This document shows, piece after piece, positions 13,420 to 22,709 of a stretch of 64,000 nt of DNA; positions within the stretch are counted from its first letter, which is position 1; every line of letters begins with the position of its first letter. Source of the DNA: Cadophora sp. MPI-SDFR-AT-0126 (taxonomy: Eukaryota > Ascomycota > Leotiomycetes > Helotiales > Ploettnerulaceae); the NCBI GenBank assembly GCA_020747065.1, contig JAGMVK010000020.1:806001-870000 (forward strand). The letters run 5' to 3'. The notes beneath the pieces are model-generated. The model searched no databases. It had not been told where the DNA came from and worked only from the letters and a program-made list of their open reading frames with translations. The position numbers and the translations under genes are program-made.

Positions 13420-13860
13420 CACTGGGGTGCAAAAAGTGTCTGCACCTCCGCCCGCCCCCCCCCCCCCCCCCCCCCCACCTCGGTCGCTAAGGCACACTTA
13501 CTCGAAGTAGTTTGTTGATCTCACTGCTTTTAAAAGTAAACAATCTAATACTTTGTATACCACCCTTTAGCCTTAATTACTGCCTGTACTCGATTTCCCG
13601 TAGTAGTTGCTAATCGGTATAAAATTCCATTATCGATATTATGCCACGCCTCTTGAGCTCCTCGAATCAACGCGTCGAGAGTCTCGTCTGTATCAGGGGC
13701 ATGTTCGAGCTCTAGATGAAGTCGATATAGCTCTGCTTTCAGAAGAGCCCAGAGGTTCTCAATAGGATTTAAATCTGGCGAATAAGGAGGCCATTCCATT
13801 ACTCAAATATGCATTTCTCTAAGAATATCTCGAACTATAACTACTGCCTGAAGCCACCAG
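13420..13860 (-). mobile_element. Tc1/mariner transposon relic (3' end of transposase plus TIR)
   Basis: The reverse frame from about 13860 to 13545 encodes the C-terminal DDE_3 part of a Tc1/mariner transposase. It includes WPPYSPDLNPIENLW, with the last catalytic acidic residue in the NPIE motif, and runs to a natural stop. A TGA interrupts the frame six codons before that motif, where CGA (Arg) would fit, as a RIP-like C-to-T change would produce. At 13418-13419 a TA dinucleotide precedes CACTGGGGTGCAAAAAGTG, a typical Tc1-type terminal inverted repeat. The element is truncated on its 5' side at about 13860, directly beside a copy of the dispersed repeat. It is a non-functional fragment. 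Confidence 0.82.
13455..13476 (+). repeat. Poly-C homopolymer, 22 bases
   Basis: An uninterrupted C run just inside the mariner terminal repeat. The length may be unreliable because homopolymers of this kind are hard to sequence. Confidence 0.85.
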
Positions 13861-14565
13861 CACTGCAATTTTAGTCTCAACTGAGGAGAATGTCCCTCCT
13901 CCATTGAGCCAACAGTCACTGACAGCAGCACTACATTTTTAGCTTTACCAAAGGAGATGCATTGTACCTCCGTACAGTGTCCAGTCTATAGACAACGTAG
14001 GCTGCCAGGATCCCTGTATGCAAGCTCTTCAGGTGGCTGAGAATCTCTCGATTTTTGGCAATCACGCGAGAACCTCGAGTATCGATTATTCCACAACAAC
14101 AATTGATGTCAAAACAATTCAATAAATTAAGGTATATTCTAGAGCTTAGAGTACTTGCTCGTTTTGACTTTGTAGAAAATGTATTTGTAATTATAAAGTT
14201 ATTAGAACTTAGTTGTGATTTTCTTGATTTTGGAGTGGTGGCCTGTGCCAAGACTCTTGCAATAAGCCCAGTGAGAAGCACTGCAATTTTAGCCCCTCCG
14301 AAGGCGACAGCCCACCAAGGGATGACCGACAAAGGTATTCTACCAATGGTTTTTGCTCGCACTGCAATTTTAGTGCCAGCAAAGGAGAGACTCGCCAGTA
14401 ACCGCCCAATCAACTGGCACCCTGAAAAGCCTAGGGCTTCTGTCCACGCCACTCAAGTTCTTCAGCCTTACACCATCATGGCCGTGTCTGCCTGATCATC
14501 TGAGGGATTATTTGGCCGAGAAATCTTCATGTGAAGTTACGGCAACGAATCAGAAAGGAGGCTGA

Positions 14566-14600
<35 letters not shown>

Positions 14601-15001
14601 GTGGGGGGAAGGGCGGAACGCTCGCGAAGTCAGATGTTGAGATTGTCATACAAACACGAAAGAACGGGATTGATGATCGGGGATGCTTGGAAGCATGGTG
14701 AGATTAGAGAAAGAGGACGAGCAAATGATGGGGATAAGAATGGTACCCGCCATGAGGTATGTTACATCTTTCTCATTGTGTCTCAAGTATGTCCAAATGT
14801 TGCGCAGGTAAGCTAGACTATTACAACTCCGAAAGCCCATGTTCTCTTTTTTCACCCTCATCGTTCTCTACGACCGCGCCTCTTCCATATAGTTCAGTAT
14901 CTTACACTCTCACATAAGCTATTAAAGATCTCATAGCTTTTATAGATATCGCGAATACTACAGTGAACTGATAGCGATGAATGTCATCCTACATACAGGA
15001 A
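13861..15001. other. Gene-free segment right of mariner relic
   Basis: Contains four copies of the dispersed repeat core, an AT-rich block at about 14090-14240, and the poly-G tract. Frames here show no family resemblance. From 14600 to 15001 nothing is recognised. Confidence 0.5.
14569..14599 (+). repeat. Poly-G homopolymer, 31 bases
   Basis: An uninterrupted G run, followed after AGT by further G-rich sequence. It lies 1.1 kb from the poly-C run and in inverted relation to it. It has strong G-quadruplex potential. The length is uncertain for technical reasons. Confidence 0.85.
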
Positions 15002-15234
15002 TGTTGTGGTAGTGTAACGTTGAAGTGACGGAAGTGCTGGAAATAGGGGTACTCGGGTTTAGCCGGAATATTACCGGACGGAAGCCGGACCAGATTCGTG
15101 TATATATAGGACCGCTTCCCCTGTGAGGGCTCCTTACCTTCCTGTTTCCTTCGTACCAGACCTATAATATTACTATTTGCCTACCCTCTTGCTCCCATAC
15201 TTGATACTGCACTTAGTAATATTGCGTCGTTACA
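15002..15234 (+). mobile_element. Possible solo LTR or LTR fragment
   Basis: The segment begins TGTTGTGGTAG and can be ended at GTCGTTACA, which fits the TG...CA rule. It contains a TATATATAGG promoter-like box at about 15100 followed by a pyrimidine-rich stretch, as in fungal Copia LTRs. The bases after it (GGTAGTTGTCAAG) vaguely resemble a tRNA primer-binding site. No target duplication, second LTR or pol gene is visible, so this call rests on form alone. Confidence 0.3.
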
Positions 15235-15674
15235 GGTAGTTGTCAAGATGATGCAACTCCTGTCCTCGTTTCGAGATGACAGAAGGATTGATCGGGTTTT
15301 CTTTTAATTTTTTACACCTTCAAGGGCTATGGCTACGATCGCAGACGGAAAAGAATGGTGGCTATATGCGAAGATGCAAGTTTCGTCGCATCCACAGAGC
15401 TGCGAAATAGGTCCAAGAGTCGAATGCAAATGTCGAGTCCAATTTAAAGCATCTACAGTTGTCTGTTCGATGGCAAAGTTGTCATCCACTCTCACAATTA
15501 TGGCTCCAGAACTTATGCCGTGTCTGTAGACTTGTATCGCTATAAATAAGTCAGGAGTCCCCGAGTATGCTTTCTCAACAAGCTGAAAGGGGGGTTTCCA
15601 GCCCGAAACTGGCCTCGAATGCCCTTCTTGCTTGCTAATCGAGGTTGGTGATTTTATCACTACCTGAGATCCAA
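15235..15674. other. Intergenic with an unassigned open frame
   Basis: A minus-strand open frame at 15660-15304 (118 codons, no ATG) has protein-like composition but no recognised family. It ends about 70 bp from the possible LTR and could be a gene remnant. Confidence 0.3.
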
Positions 15675-17165
15675 TTAGTCTTCTACATTATTATGCATTC
15701 TCAGCGGATTTTGGCTATCCCTGCCCATGACATATCTCTCAGCCAAGCTTATACAATGAGAACCATCTGTGCCAAATATCCTTTCATACTCTTCCTCTGC
15801 CAGAGAATCTCATTCGGCGCCTGATGGATCCGGCAGATGGAAGTGGGCCGGTCGCGACGCTTTTGATAAGTGTGCTCTCAAGAGATCGAGCATATCGGCC
15901 CAAGTCCCGCCCAGCAAACGTGTAGCATTCCAAATCAAGCTAGGAAGGGGATGATCAAGAGTTTCCAGGAATTCCGCCACCTCATTGAAGTGCAGTGGTG
16001 CTTCGCTTATGTAGAAACTCTGCAGATTCTTCCATAATCGAGATGGAGGAAGAGTCCGGAAGCTAAATGACGGTGGTACTGGATCCCCGTCATTGAAGAA
16101 AGCCTCGAAATCTAAGGAAATTTCCCGGAGACTGTTAGTCTCTAGCATGGCGGATAGATACTGCCCAAGAGGTTGTAATCCTTCTAGTTCCCGAGTCGAG
16201 AAAAAGCCGGGCTGTTCCTTCCTGCAGCGAATGTATAGCTTGAATTCCTCGAGCCTTTGCATCGCGGCACTGAGGTCGCTCAGGCCCTTGGCATCTGACA
16301 CCAACGCCGTAAAACTTGCTGGAGGCGTGAGCGTAATGCTGAGGGATTGAATCGACAATCCAGCTTGGTGGATTGCAATTGGAAGCTCGGTGAGTAGCTG
16401 CACGGGTGGCTCTCCCAGTGACTCAATCCTTGCTTCTTCCCAGAGCATAGGAAGCACCATATTTTGCACGAGAGCCTCGTCGTTCTCAATTAATAGCCTG
16501 AAATTATAGACCCCTTGACTGCACGGTTTTTTATAATTCTCGTCCCTTATCTCTAGCCTCTGAATTGTCGGCATGCGACAAATCGCGGTCACGATTTGAG
16601 GCACGCTTCGGAGTATGCGCTGCTGCTCGGCAAATAGCCGTTGATATTCCTGATGAGCCTTAGCAAGAAGTAGCTGGTTCTTTGGTTCTTTGGCTTCAAC
16701 GGAGTGGTTTAAAAAGTCATATGCAATGAGTTCAGCTCTTCGTGCCGCGGATCTCAATACATCCTGTGACACCCCACACAAGGTTGTACATGCCTCATCG
16801 CCGAGCACGACGATTTCGTTGATGTGGGTAACAAACTCGAGAATTTTTTGGCTGTGTACTCTGCGAACTTGTCAATATTTTGTGCTGAGATCAAATCGTA
16901 AAAGTGAAGGAGGAACCGAATGCCTCGAACTCCTTTACTGATCGTAGGATGGCAGGACACTTCCTCAAAATGGGATAAAGAGGCAGGGCTTGACAGGTTC
17001 GACCTCGAGGAAGCTAAGAAGAAAGTAAGAACTCATGTCGTGTAATCGCCGGCATGTTAATCGAGCATTAGATATATTGGATGGACTTGGTTTATGTGGG
17101 ACCTCAGGGTTGTGAGTTGGAATTGCCAAGTAGTCGAATATCTCGATAAGGACATCACTGGGCAT
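15675..17165 (-). pseudogene. F-box protein, decayed
   Basis: The ATG at 17165 opens an F-box: MPSDVLIEIFDYLA, then ARLTCRRLHDMSS. The continuation needs two single-base frame changes. The first is near 16990, where SFLEVEP should run on to LSHFEEVSCHPTISKGVR. The second is at an A-run near 16845, moving from EYTAKK to ILEFVTHINEIVV. The long C-terminal frame (16808-15810) is typical of fungal F-box proteins with leucine-rich helices. It meets a TGA at 15810-15812, yet the same frame continues with conserved-looking LAEEEYERIFG to a TAA at 15675. Three independent lesions suggest a recent pseudogene, though homopolymer sequencing error could explain one. An intact version would be a substrate adaptor for an SCF ubiquitin ligase. 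Confidence 0.72.
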
Positions 17166-17176
17166 ATCTAGAATGC

Positions 17177-17521
17177 CTAGAGCTCGGATGTGGGCTTAGA
17201 TAGACTGCTGATTGTGCCTCGCACCGCGCTTATGAGTTCATCCAGTATCTGCCACATGCTGTTCACTGCGGCTCGTTGCTTCACATGAGACGATGGATTT
17301 TTAAGAGTTGTCAACGCGAAATAAAAATCGATATAACAGGATACCTCTCTGAGCTTCTCGCCTATGGCTTCAAAACTCTTCAGCTTCTCGTAGTGGAAGT
17401 CCAGGGATCTGGTTTGAGGCTGTTGTTTTATGCGTTCTAGTTCCGCTTGTAAGAGCCTGGACAGACCAAGTACTCGCCTATCGTCGTAGTCAGCCGTTTC
17501 TATCGGCGTGTCTTCGGTCAT
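17177..17521 (-). CDS. Hypothetical helical protein upstream of F-box
   Basis: A 114-residue frame with a true ATG. It is rich in charged helical sequence (LLQAELERIKQQ) and has no recognised domain. It stops only 12 bp before the F-box ATG, in another frame (RALGILDMPSD reads into the F-box start), so it may be the detached N-terminal part of the decayed F-box gene rather than a separate gene. Confidence 0.4.
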   Translation of the reverse strand: MTEDTPIETADYDDRRVLGLSRLLQAELERIKQQPQTRSLDFHYEKLKSFEAIGEKLREVSCYIDFYFALTTLKNPSSHVKQRAAVNSMWQILDELISAVRGTISSLSKPTSEL

Positions 17522-18201
17522 TTCGAAGCGAAGAGTTTGAGGGTTTTGATAAAGCTATGACTTGTAGTGGATATTGTAGCTGTCGTGTGGTGGAGAATTT
17601 TGGATGAATGAAGGTCGCGAAAACAATGATCCAAGCAAGGCACCTGTAAAGAAAGGGTGGCCGTTTGATGCGCTTACTAAGCAAGCTTCAGCTGCGGGCA
17701 ACACCATGCTTCATATGGATTAGTCTCACTCACTGAAATCCTACCCTCTTCAAATGCAACAGCCAGCAATCGCAAATCGACGGTCCCTCGTGTACGAGCC
17801 AATCGAGTTTCTTCTTCATCCTTGCAACATCGTGAACTTGCCTTAATGGCTATGTGAAGGATCAATTGACAAAACTCTCTTCCAGTAGAGTACTGCAACG
17901 CAGGAGGCGAATTGACAGCGAATGATGGGCCATTGATTGCGAATCAGATTGAAGAACAAAGGAAATAAGGAAAAAGACAGAAAGAGAAGAAATACATGTC
18001 GAGATTGAAACTGGCACTGCCCATACGGTATTTATGTACAGCTCATTCATCCCAGCTATGTACAAATCTTCTCCAGCTTTTCCGAACTATGTACAACCTC
18101 AAATTGACTTGCCCTCGTCTCTCCTCCATCACGGCTGCATCTCTTCCATATCGTCCCTGAACTCGTAACGACACACAGTCACCTGGACAGCTCCTGAGTC
18201 T
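17522..18201. other. Intergenic, GH26 3' side
   Basis: About 0.7 kb between the mannanase stop and the small ORF. Only short unconvincing frames are present. Confidence 0.5.
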
Positions 18202-20440
18202 CTACAAGCATTGCGAATACCATGGCGGGCTCACGGCCACACACGCCGTCCCTGCCTCACAAATTGTTGGCCCCGCCCAATTCGATCCTCCGCACTGTCC
18301 CCAATGAACCTGCGTCGCTGCAGCACTTGCACTGCTCGAGGTCGCAGAACTAGTTTTGCTCGTCGAACTTGATTTTGAACTTGATTTCGAACTTGTAGAA
18401 CTAGTTTTCGAAGTTGAAGAGCTCTTACTCGTAGACGTCACAAAAGTCGATGAAGAAGTTGGCTTGACTGTCAACGACGAACTGGGCTTAGCAGATGAAG
18501 TTGATGTTGCAGAGCCTTTCCAGTTCCCTAGATCAGTGAGCTTGAGGACCGTTGGATCGTTATAGACTTTTTGCTTGAAGACGAGCGGGTTATAAGTTTC
18601 CGTCTCGATGAATTCGCCATTCCACGTTACGAAGTAACTCCAGTCTGCATGGTACAGCTTGAGGATATCCGGATCGGGAATATTGCCTACTTCCGGTAAT
18701 GTGACCAGCTTCTTGTCTTTGCCGAGAGCGATGAGTTGTTGGTATTGTGCGCTGACCGGCCCGTGGTCGCCAAGAGGAGGGTAGGAGTCGTAGCCGAGAA
18801 TATCAACGACATCGTCACCGGGGTACCAGGATGGAGTTACGGAGTTCCAGACCCAGATTAGGTTGCGCAGTTTGTGGTGGTTGGTGAAGCGGTCGAACAT
18901 GAGGCGGTATAAAGCTACGCAGCTTTCGGGGCCATAAGCTCCCCACCAGAACCAAGTACCGTCGGCTTCATGGAGCGGACGCCAGAGGACTGGAATGTTG
19001 GCAGCTTGGAGGCGGAGGAGCTGTGTCGCGATGGCGTCCATGTCAGAAATCATGAGGGCGTAATCTTCACTGGTTGGTGCGGCTAGGACAGCGGTGAGAT
19101 TGAAGGTTGAGCCGTAGCTGTAGAAGCCTTTCCACCAGGGGACGGTGTCGTTGTTGATGAGATGGCTAAGCTTATTAGTGATGTTGGCTTATGAGGAACA
19201 GAGTTAGACTTACGAAGGCGCATTCCAGTGCCATTGGTAGGCGACCATTCCGTTGCGGGCGTCGAATGTAATCGCATCTTCAACAGATGTGCCGACAGAT
19301 CCATATAGCTACGGCTGTCAGCTAGAAATATCGAGTGGAGTCGGGGAACCTACCACTCGACTCGGGCTGTACTCCATCATATCCAGGCCAACGATAGCTG
19401 GTGTCTTGCCAACATTCGCTTCAAGCCATGCCACATCTGCCAACTCTGATTGGCCAGAGAAGATTTGTCCACTGCCATACTTAGAAAGGAGCTTGTTGAA
19501 CAAAGCTTGAGTGACCGGGAGGACGTTCGGAACGACAAGCGAGCTAGTGACCTGGTGAGGTGCTGGTGCAGGCGACGGAGTTATGTAGACGACATCAATA
19601 AAGTACCAGCCCCTGAGCGATTAGCAAAATCAAGACACGAGCCACGAAGACATACCAATTAGATGTGAATGAAATGGTATTGTTTCCAGCATTCAGTAAT
19701 ACCTGGCCAGCCGTTGCATTGGCCCATGGATTGGCAGCTGTCGTTGTATCCGCAAATACAATATTCGCACCTCCAGCGCCGTTGAGGGACATAGAAGTCT
19801 GTTTCCCACCGTATATAGCTGCGTAGCCAACAACCACATCATACAAAGCCTGCTTGGCACTGTACAATGTAATCGTTACACTATCTGTAGCAGCATCGAA
19901 GCCCTGAACAAATCCAGTTCCAGAGTACCCGGCAGTCGTCGTCCCAACAGTTACGCCGTTGAGAATGCCATTCTCGGCTTCGGCTTTGGCCCCATTCGTG
20001 ACATCCACCACAACGATAGGCGCAACGGGCGTAGGCGAGACGGTGATCGAATCGATAAAGTACCATCCCCAATCGTTACTCAGCGTGATAGTGTTCGAAG
20101 CAGTCAAAGCAAACGATCCAGCTTGGGAAGTTGCCCAAGTGCTAGTCGTCACATTCGTTATGGCAACCTCAGAGGAAACACCATTGACGGACATAGTCGT
20201 GAACTTGTCTCCATACTGAGCGCTGTAAATCACAGCTATGTCGTAGCTTCCTGCGGTGAGGCCATTGACTGCAAAACTGATACTATCGCCCTCAGCAGCA
20301 AAGCCTGCGGCATAGCCGGTCCCTGTATAGCCGGGAACGTCACTCGCAACGTGGACACCTCCTGAGAAAGTTGCTAGTTCAGCTTCATAGACAACTGCCG
20401 AGGCCAGTGAGGCCAGAGCAAGGAGTGGGAAAGAACGCAT
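18202..20440 (-). CDS. Secreted GH26 beta-mannanase with two CBM35-like modules and a CBM1
   Basis: Four exons (20440-19656, 19612-19354, 19308-19214, 19165-18202) give exactly 701 codons. The order is a signal peptide (about 1-15), two homologous carbohydrate-binding modules of CBM35 type (about 17-135 and 150-275; both contain YEAE/AEAENG-like starts and SNxWGWYFID endings), the GH26 catalytic domain (about 290-580), a Ser/Thr/Lys linker (about 583-663) and a C-terminal fungal cellulose-binding CBM1 with the WGQCGG start. The expected catalytic acid/base is Glu446 in WRPLHEADG, followed by WFWWG. The nucleophile is Glu538 in TLPEVGN. GH26 endo-mannanases cut beta-1,4-mannan in plant cell walls outside the cell. 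Introns of 43-48 bp are short but well placed. Confidence 0.94.
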
Positions 20441-21316
20441 GATGGATTGGACGACCGTACAATAACATCAAGCTCCCCAGACTACACTTATAGCTCATGG
20501 CAGAAGAGAAAAAATACAAATCACGAATTGCGGGATTTCAGGGTCCGTCTCTCGGCTTGAGCAGAGATGCATCTGGAACATCTAGGTCCTCCAATAATGG
20601 GACCTTGGAAGCCAATTAATATATCATTTCTCGGTCTTGGGACCCTCATATCGTACACATGGTGTAGTGTTACGGGAAGCCAGCCGAATAGTCAGGTACC
20701 GTCTGTGTGTAGATGCCCCAGATGGGGTGGTGGTCAGGAACAACGGAGAGAAAACCCGGGGTGTGGGGACGTGCGGTATCCTCACTTGAGGGTTTGGGGA
20801 TAATTGTTATTGGATAGCTCTGGCAAGGGGACCCAAGGTAAACAGGCATCGTGAAAGCCAAGAGGGGAATATACGGACAAAAGAGCCGGAGACGAGTGCG
20901 GGGTGATTGTTTGAAGACACCTTGCAAACTACATGAGTCGTGCTTGAACCTGAATGAGTATCTTCTCATCGAAGTGGTAATCTCGACAATAACTTGAAGA
21001 TGTTATAAATGAATATTCCAAGGGATTCAACCTCGAAAAGATATATCAATCATACACCATAATGTTGATGATCAAATCCAGGCCGATAACGGGTCCAGTA
21101 AATCGCTTATGCCTTATCAGACCAATCAGCAGCCGTAAATTACTGGACCACGCTGACTAATCCTGCTGATTGCTTTTCCACGGAAAATGCTCAATCCCAC
21201 ACAGAAATAATTCTTGGCATCACATCCCTGCACGGATAAACGAATCACTCTCCCAGTCGAGTGTTTGTTGATATTCTTATGCGAACCGAGAGATCATAAA
21301 GTACAACGAATTCAAC
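20441..21316. other. Divergent promoter region, GH26 and 2EXR fragment
   Basis: No gene. For the GH26 gene a TATAAG box reads on the minus strand at 20492-20487, about 50 bp before its ATG. No other element was assigned with confidence. Confidence 0.45.
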
Positions 21317-21799
21317 ATGTCACAATTGTTCGTCAAACTTAGGGTAGTCGAAGCCCCGACATTTCTCAAATTCCTGGAGTTCCCAATAGAGCTGCAGATT
21401 AAGATCTGGCAAGTCGCAGGCCTGGAAACACCATACAATACCGACAACGAGGAAGGAAAATTATGGCAAAGCTTTCAAGCGGACGGATATGAACATGTGC
21501 CTCAGAAACGACAAGAAGTACACATCCTACGTCCTATCGCATCTTTCCCTACATGGAAACGCATGAGGCATTTCAATCGACGTCACACCGCAGATGAAAC
21601 AGACCTCATCGCAACCAACGCTCGCAAAACACACGCTCTGCTCCGTACTTGTCGTCTAGCCAGACTAGTACTCATGGAACAAGTTCGATATCAAAATCTC
21701 GACAGGAGCGCCCTGAGTAACTCGCCAAAACACTCGCAAAATCCGGGGTTTTTAGGCGGGTCTGCATACTTTTGTAATAATAATCATGCACTACCGTAA
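21317..21799 (+). pseudogene. 2EXR-domain protein, N-terminal fragment
   Basis: The ATG at 21317 starts a protein with the 2EXR signature FLEFPIELQIKIWQVA, then RTCRLARLVLMEQVRYQ. This is the standard first third of this fungal family (usually 250-400 residues, function unknown). After about residue 133 the sequence loses family character and stops at 160, followed by AT-rich DNA. The missing C-terminal type of sequence appears 4 kb downstream on the same strand (25839-26454). I read it as the 5' part of an interrupted gene. Confidence 0.7.
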
Positions 21800-21955
21800 A
21801 AGTCTTAATAAAATTTTAATGCATCAATAGGATACGATCGTAATTATATGCTCATGAACTTTTTATTCTTATGAACTCCGTGGTTATTGCGTAATTAATC
21901 GTGCAAGTCCCGGGAGTCTCGTCAAGTTCGCGATTTTTGCACGCTAATTTCTCGC

Positions 21956-22023
21956 TGTGACGCTTACTTTTCTGTGACGCTTACTTTTCTGTGACGCTTG
22001 CTTTCCTGTGATACTTGCTCTCC
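21956..22023 (+). repeat. 17-bp tandem repeat, four units
   Basis: Units start at 21956, 21973, 21990 and 22007. The first two are identical (TGTGACGCTTACTTTTC) and the last two are diverged. The array abuts the end of the amidohydrolase relic. Confidence 0.9.
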
Positions 22024-22029
22024 CCAACT

Positions 22030-22388
22030 GTAAGCAGAGCCCGCAAAATGCTCCACCACCGTCTCGCACGCTTGTGAAACCTCTGTCGATCATTTGACCG
22101 CAGAGTTAAGGCACCCGGAGTGCTGCCACAGCTTGGTTCATGGCAGCGGCTGATTCTAGGTCGGAAGCCCCTGGGACTGTGACGATGTGGACATGACAGT
22201 CGATGAGTCCGGGGCAGATGGATTTACCGTCAAGATCAAAGTATTGTAAACTTTTTGCGTCCTTGACCTCTTCTACATTGGATATGCTTCTGACCGTTCA
22301 CATGGACTGAGACATCTTCCTTCAATGTGCCGTTAACAGAATTAATGAAGTTAGCATGGGCGAAGACGATCTTCGGATTTAGGTCTAC
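22030..22388 (-). pseudogene. Amidohydrolase relic (imidazolonepropionase-like superfamily)
   Basis: On the minus strand from about 22365, KIVFAHANFINSVNG is followed after one frameshift by VEEVKDAKSLQYFDLDG, then CPGLIDCHVHI. That last segment is the metal-binding HxH motif of cyclic amidohydrolases. Next come ESAAAMNQAV, an in-frame TAA, and DRGFTSVRDGGGA. The remaining two-thirds of such an enzyme are missing; the similarity ends at the 17-bp tandem repeat. A frameshift, a stop and truncation mark it as dead. Confidence 0.75.
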
Positions 22389-22709
22389 GGGTCGTCACGG
22401 TATGGTGAGGTCCTCATTGGGTTTATGGAACATCGGCTTCATAATGCGAAAATACAAATACAAAACGTTTTGTCTTTGAATGAGAAAGATGATAAAGTTT
22501 CTAGTCCTACGTAGAAATTTCTTGGGACTCTTCCTGACTCGGGGATCCAGCCACGAAAACATTCTCTCAATGCTCAAAACATTTATGTCAATGGTCGAGC
22601 ATCTCATTAGTTCACGATAAAAGGAAACGCCTTGCGCTCTAGGGTGAAGGTCTTGCAGCATTGCTTCTCAACATATCGTACAGCCGAGTTGTCCAGTTTC
22701 GTCTGATTT

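Larger units (their letters stand above)
11270..14375 (+). repeat. Dispersed degenerate repeat, core CACTGCAATTTTAGTC
   Basis: The 16-base core recurs on the plus strand at 11413, 12771, 13274, 13371, 13861, 14279 and 14360 with zero to two changes. More diverged copies occur at 11270, 11919, 11999, 12094, 12199, 12686, 13297 and 13929. The core is often followed by a purine-rich AAGGAG-type stretch about 5-8 bases later. Spacing is irregular but repeatedly 66-85 bp (for example 12686 to 12771, 13297 to 13371, 13861 to 13929, 14279 to 14360), so an eroded tandem array of a unit of about 70-80 bp is plausible. A further related segment just upstream (11160-11220) matches one at 12235-12290. 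All copies share one orientation. I do not recognise the family. Confidence 0.7.

Noticed and set aside
11270..14375. CRISPR-like array
   Set aside because: Repeats are degenerate and irregularly spaced, and the genome is eukaryotic; no cas genes.
14055..14495. 146-codon plus-strand frame in the repeat island
   Set aside because: It runs through two copies of the non-coding repeat core and an AT-rich block; no family resemblance and overlaps an equally long antisense frame.
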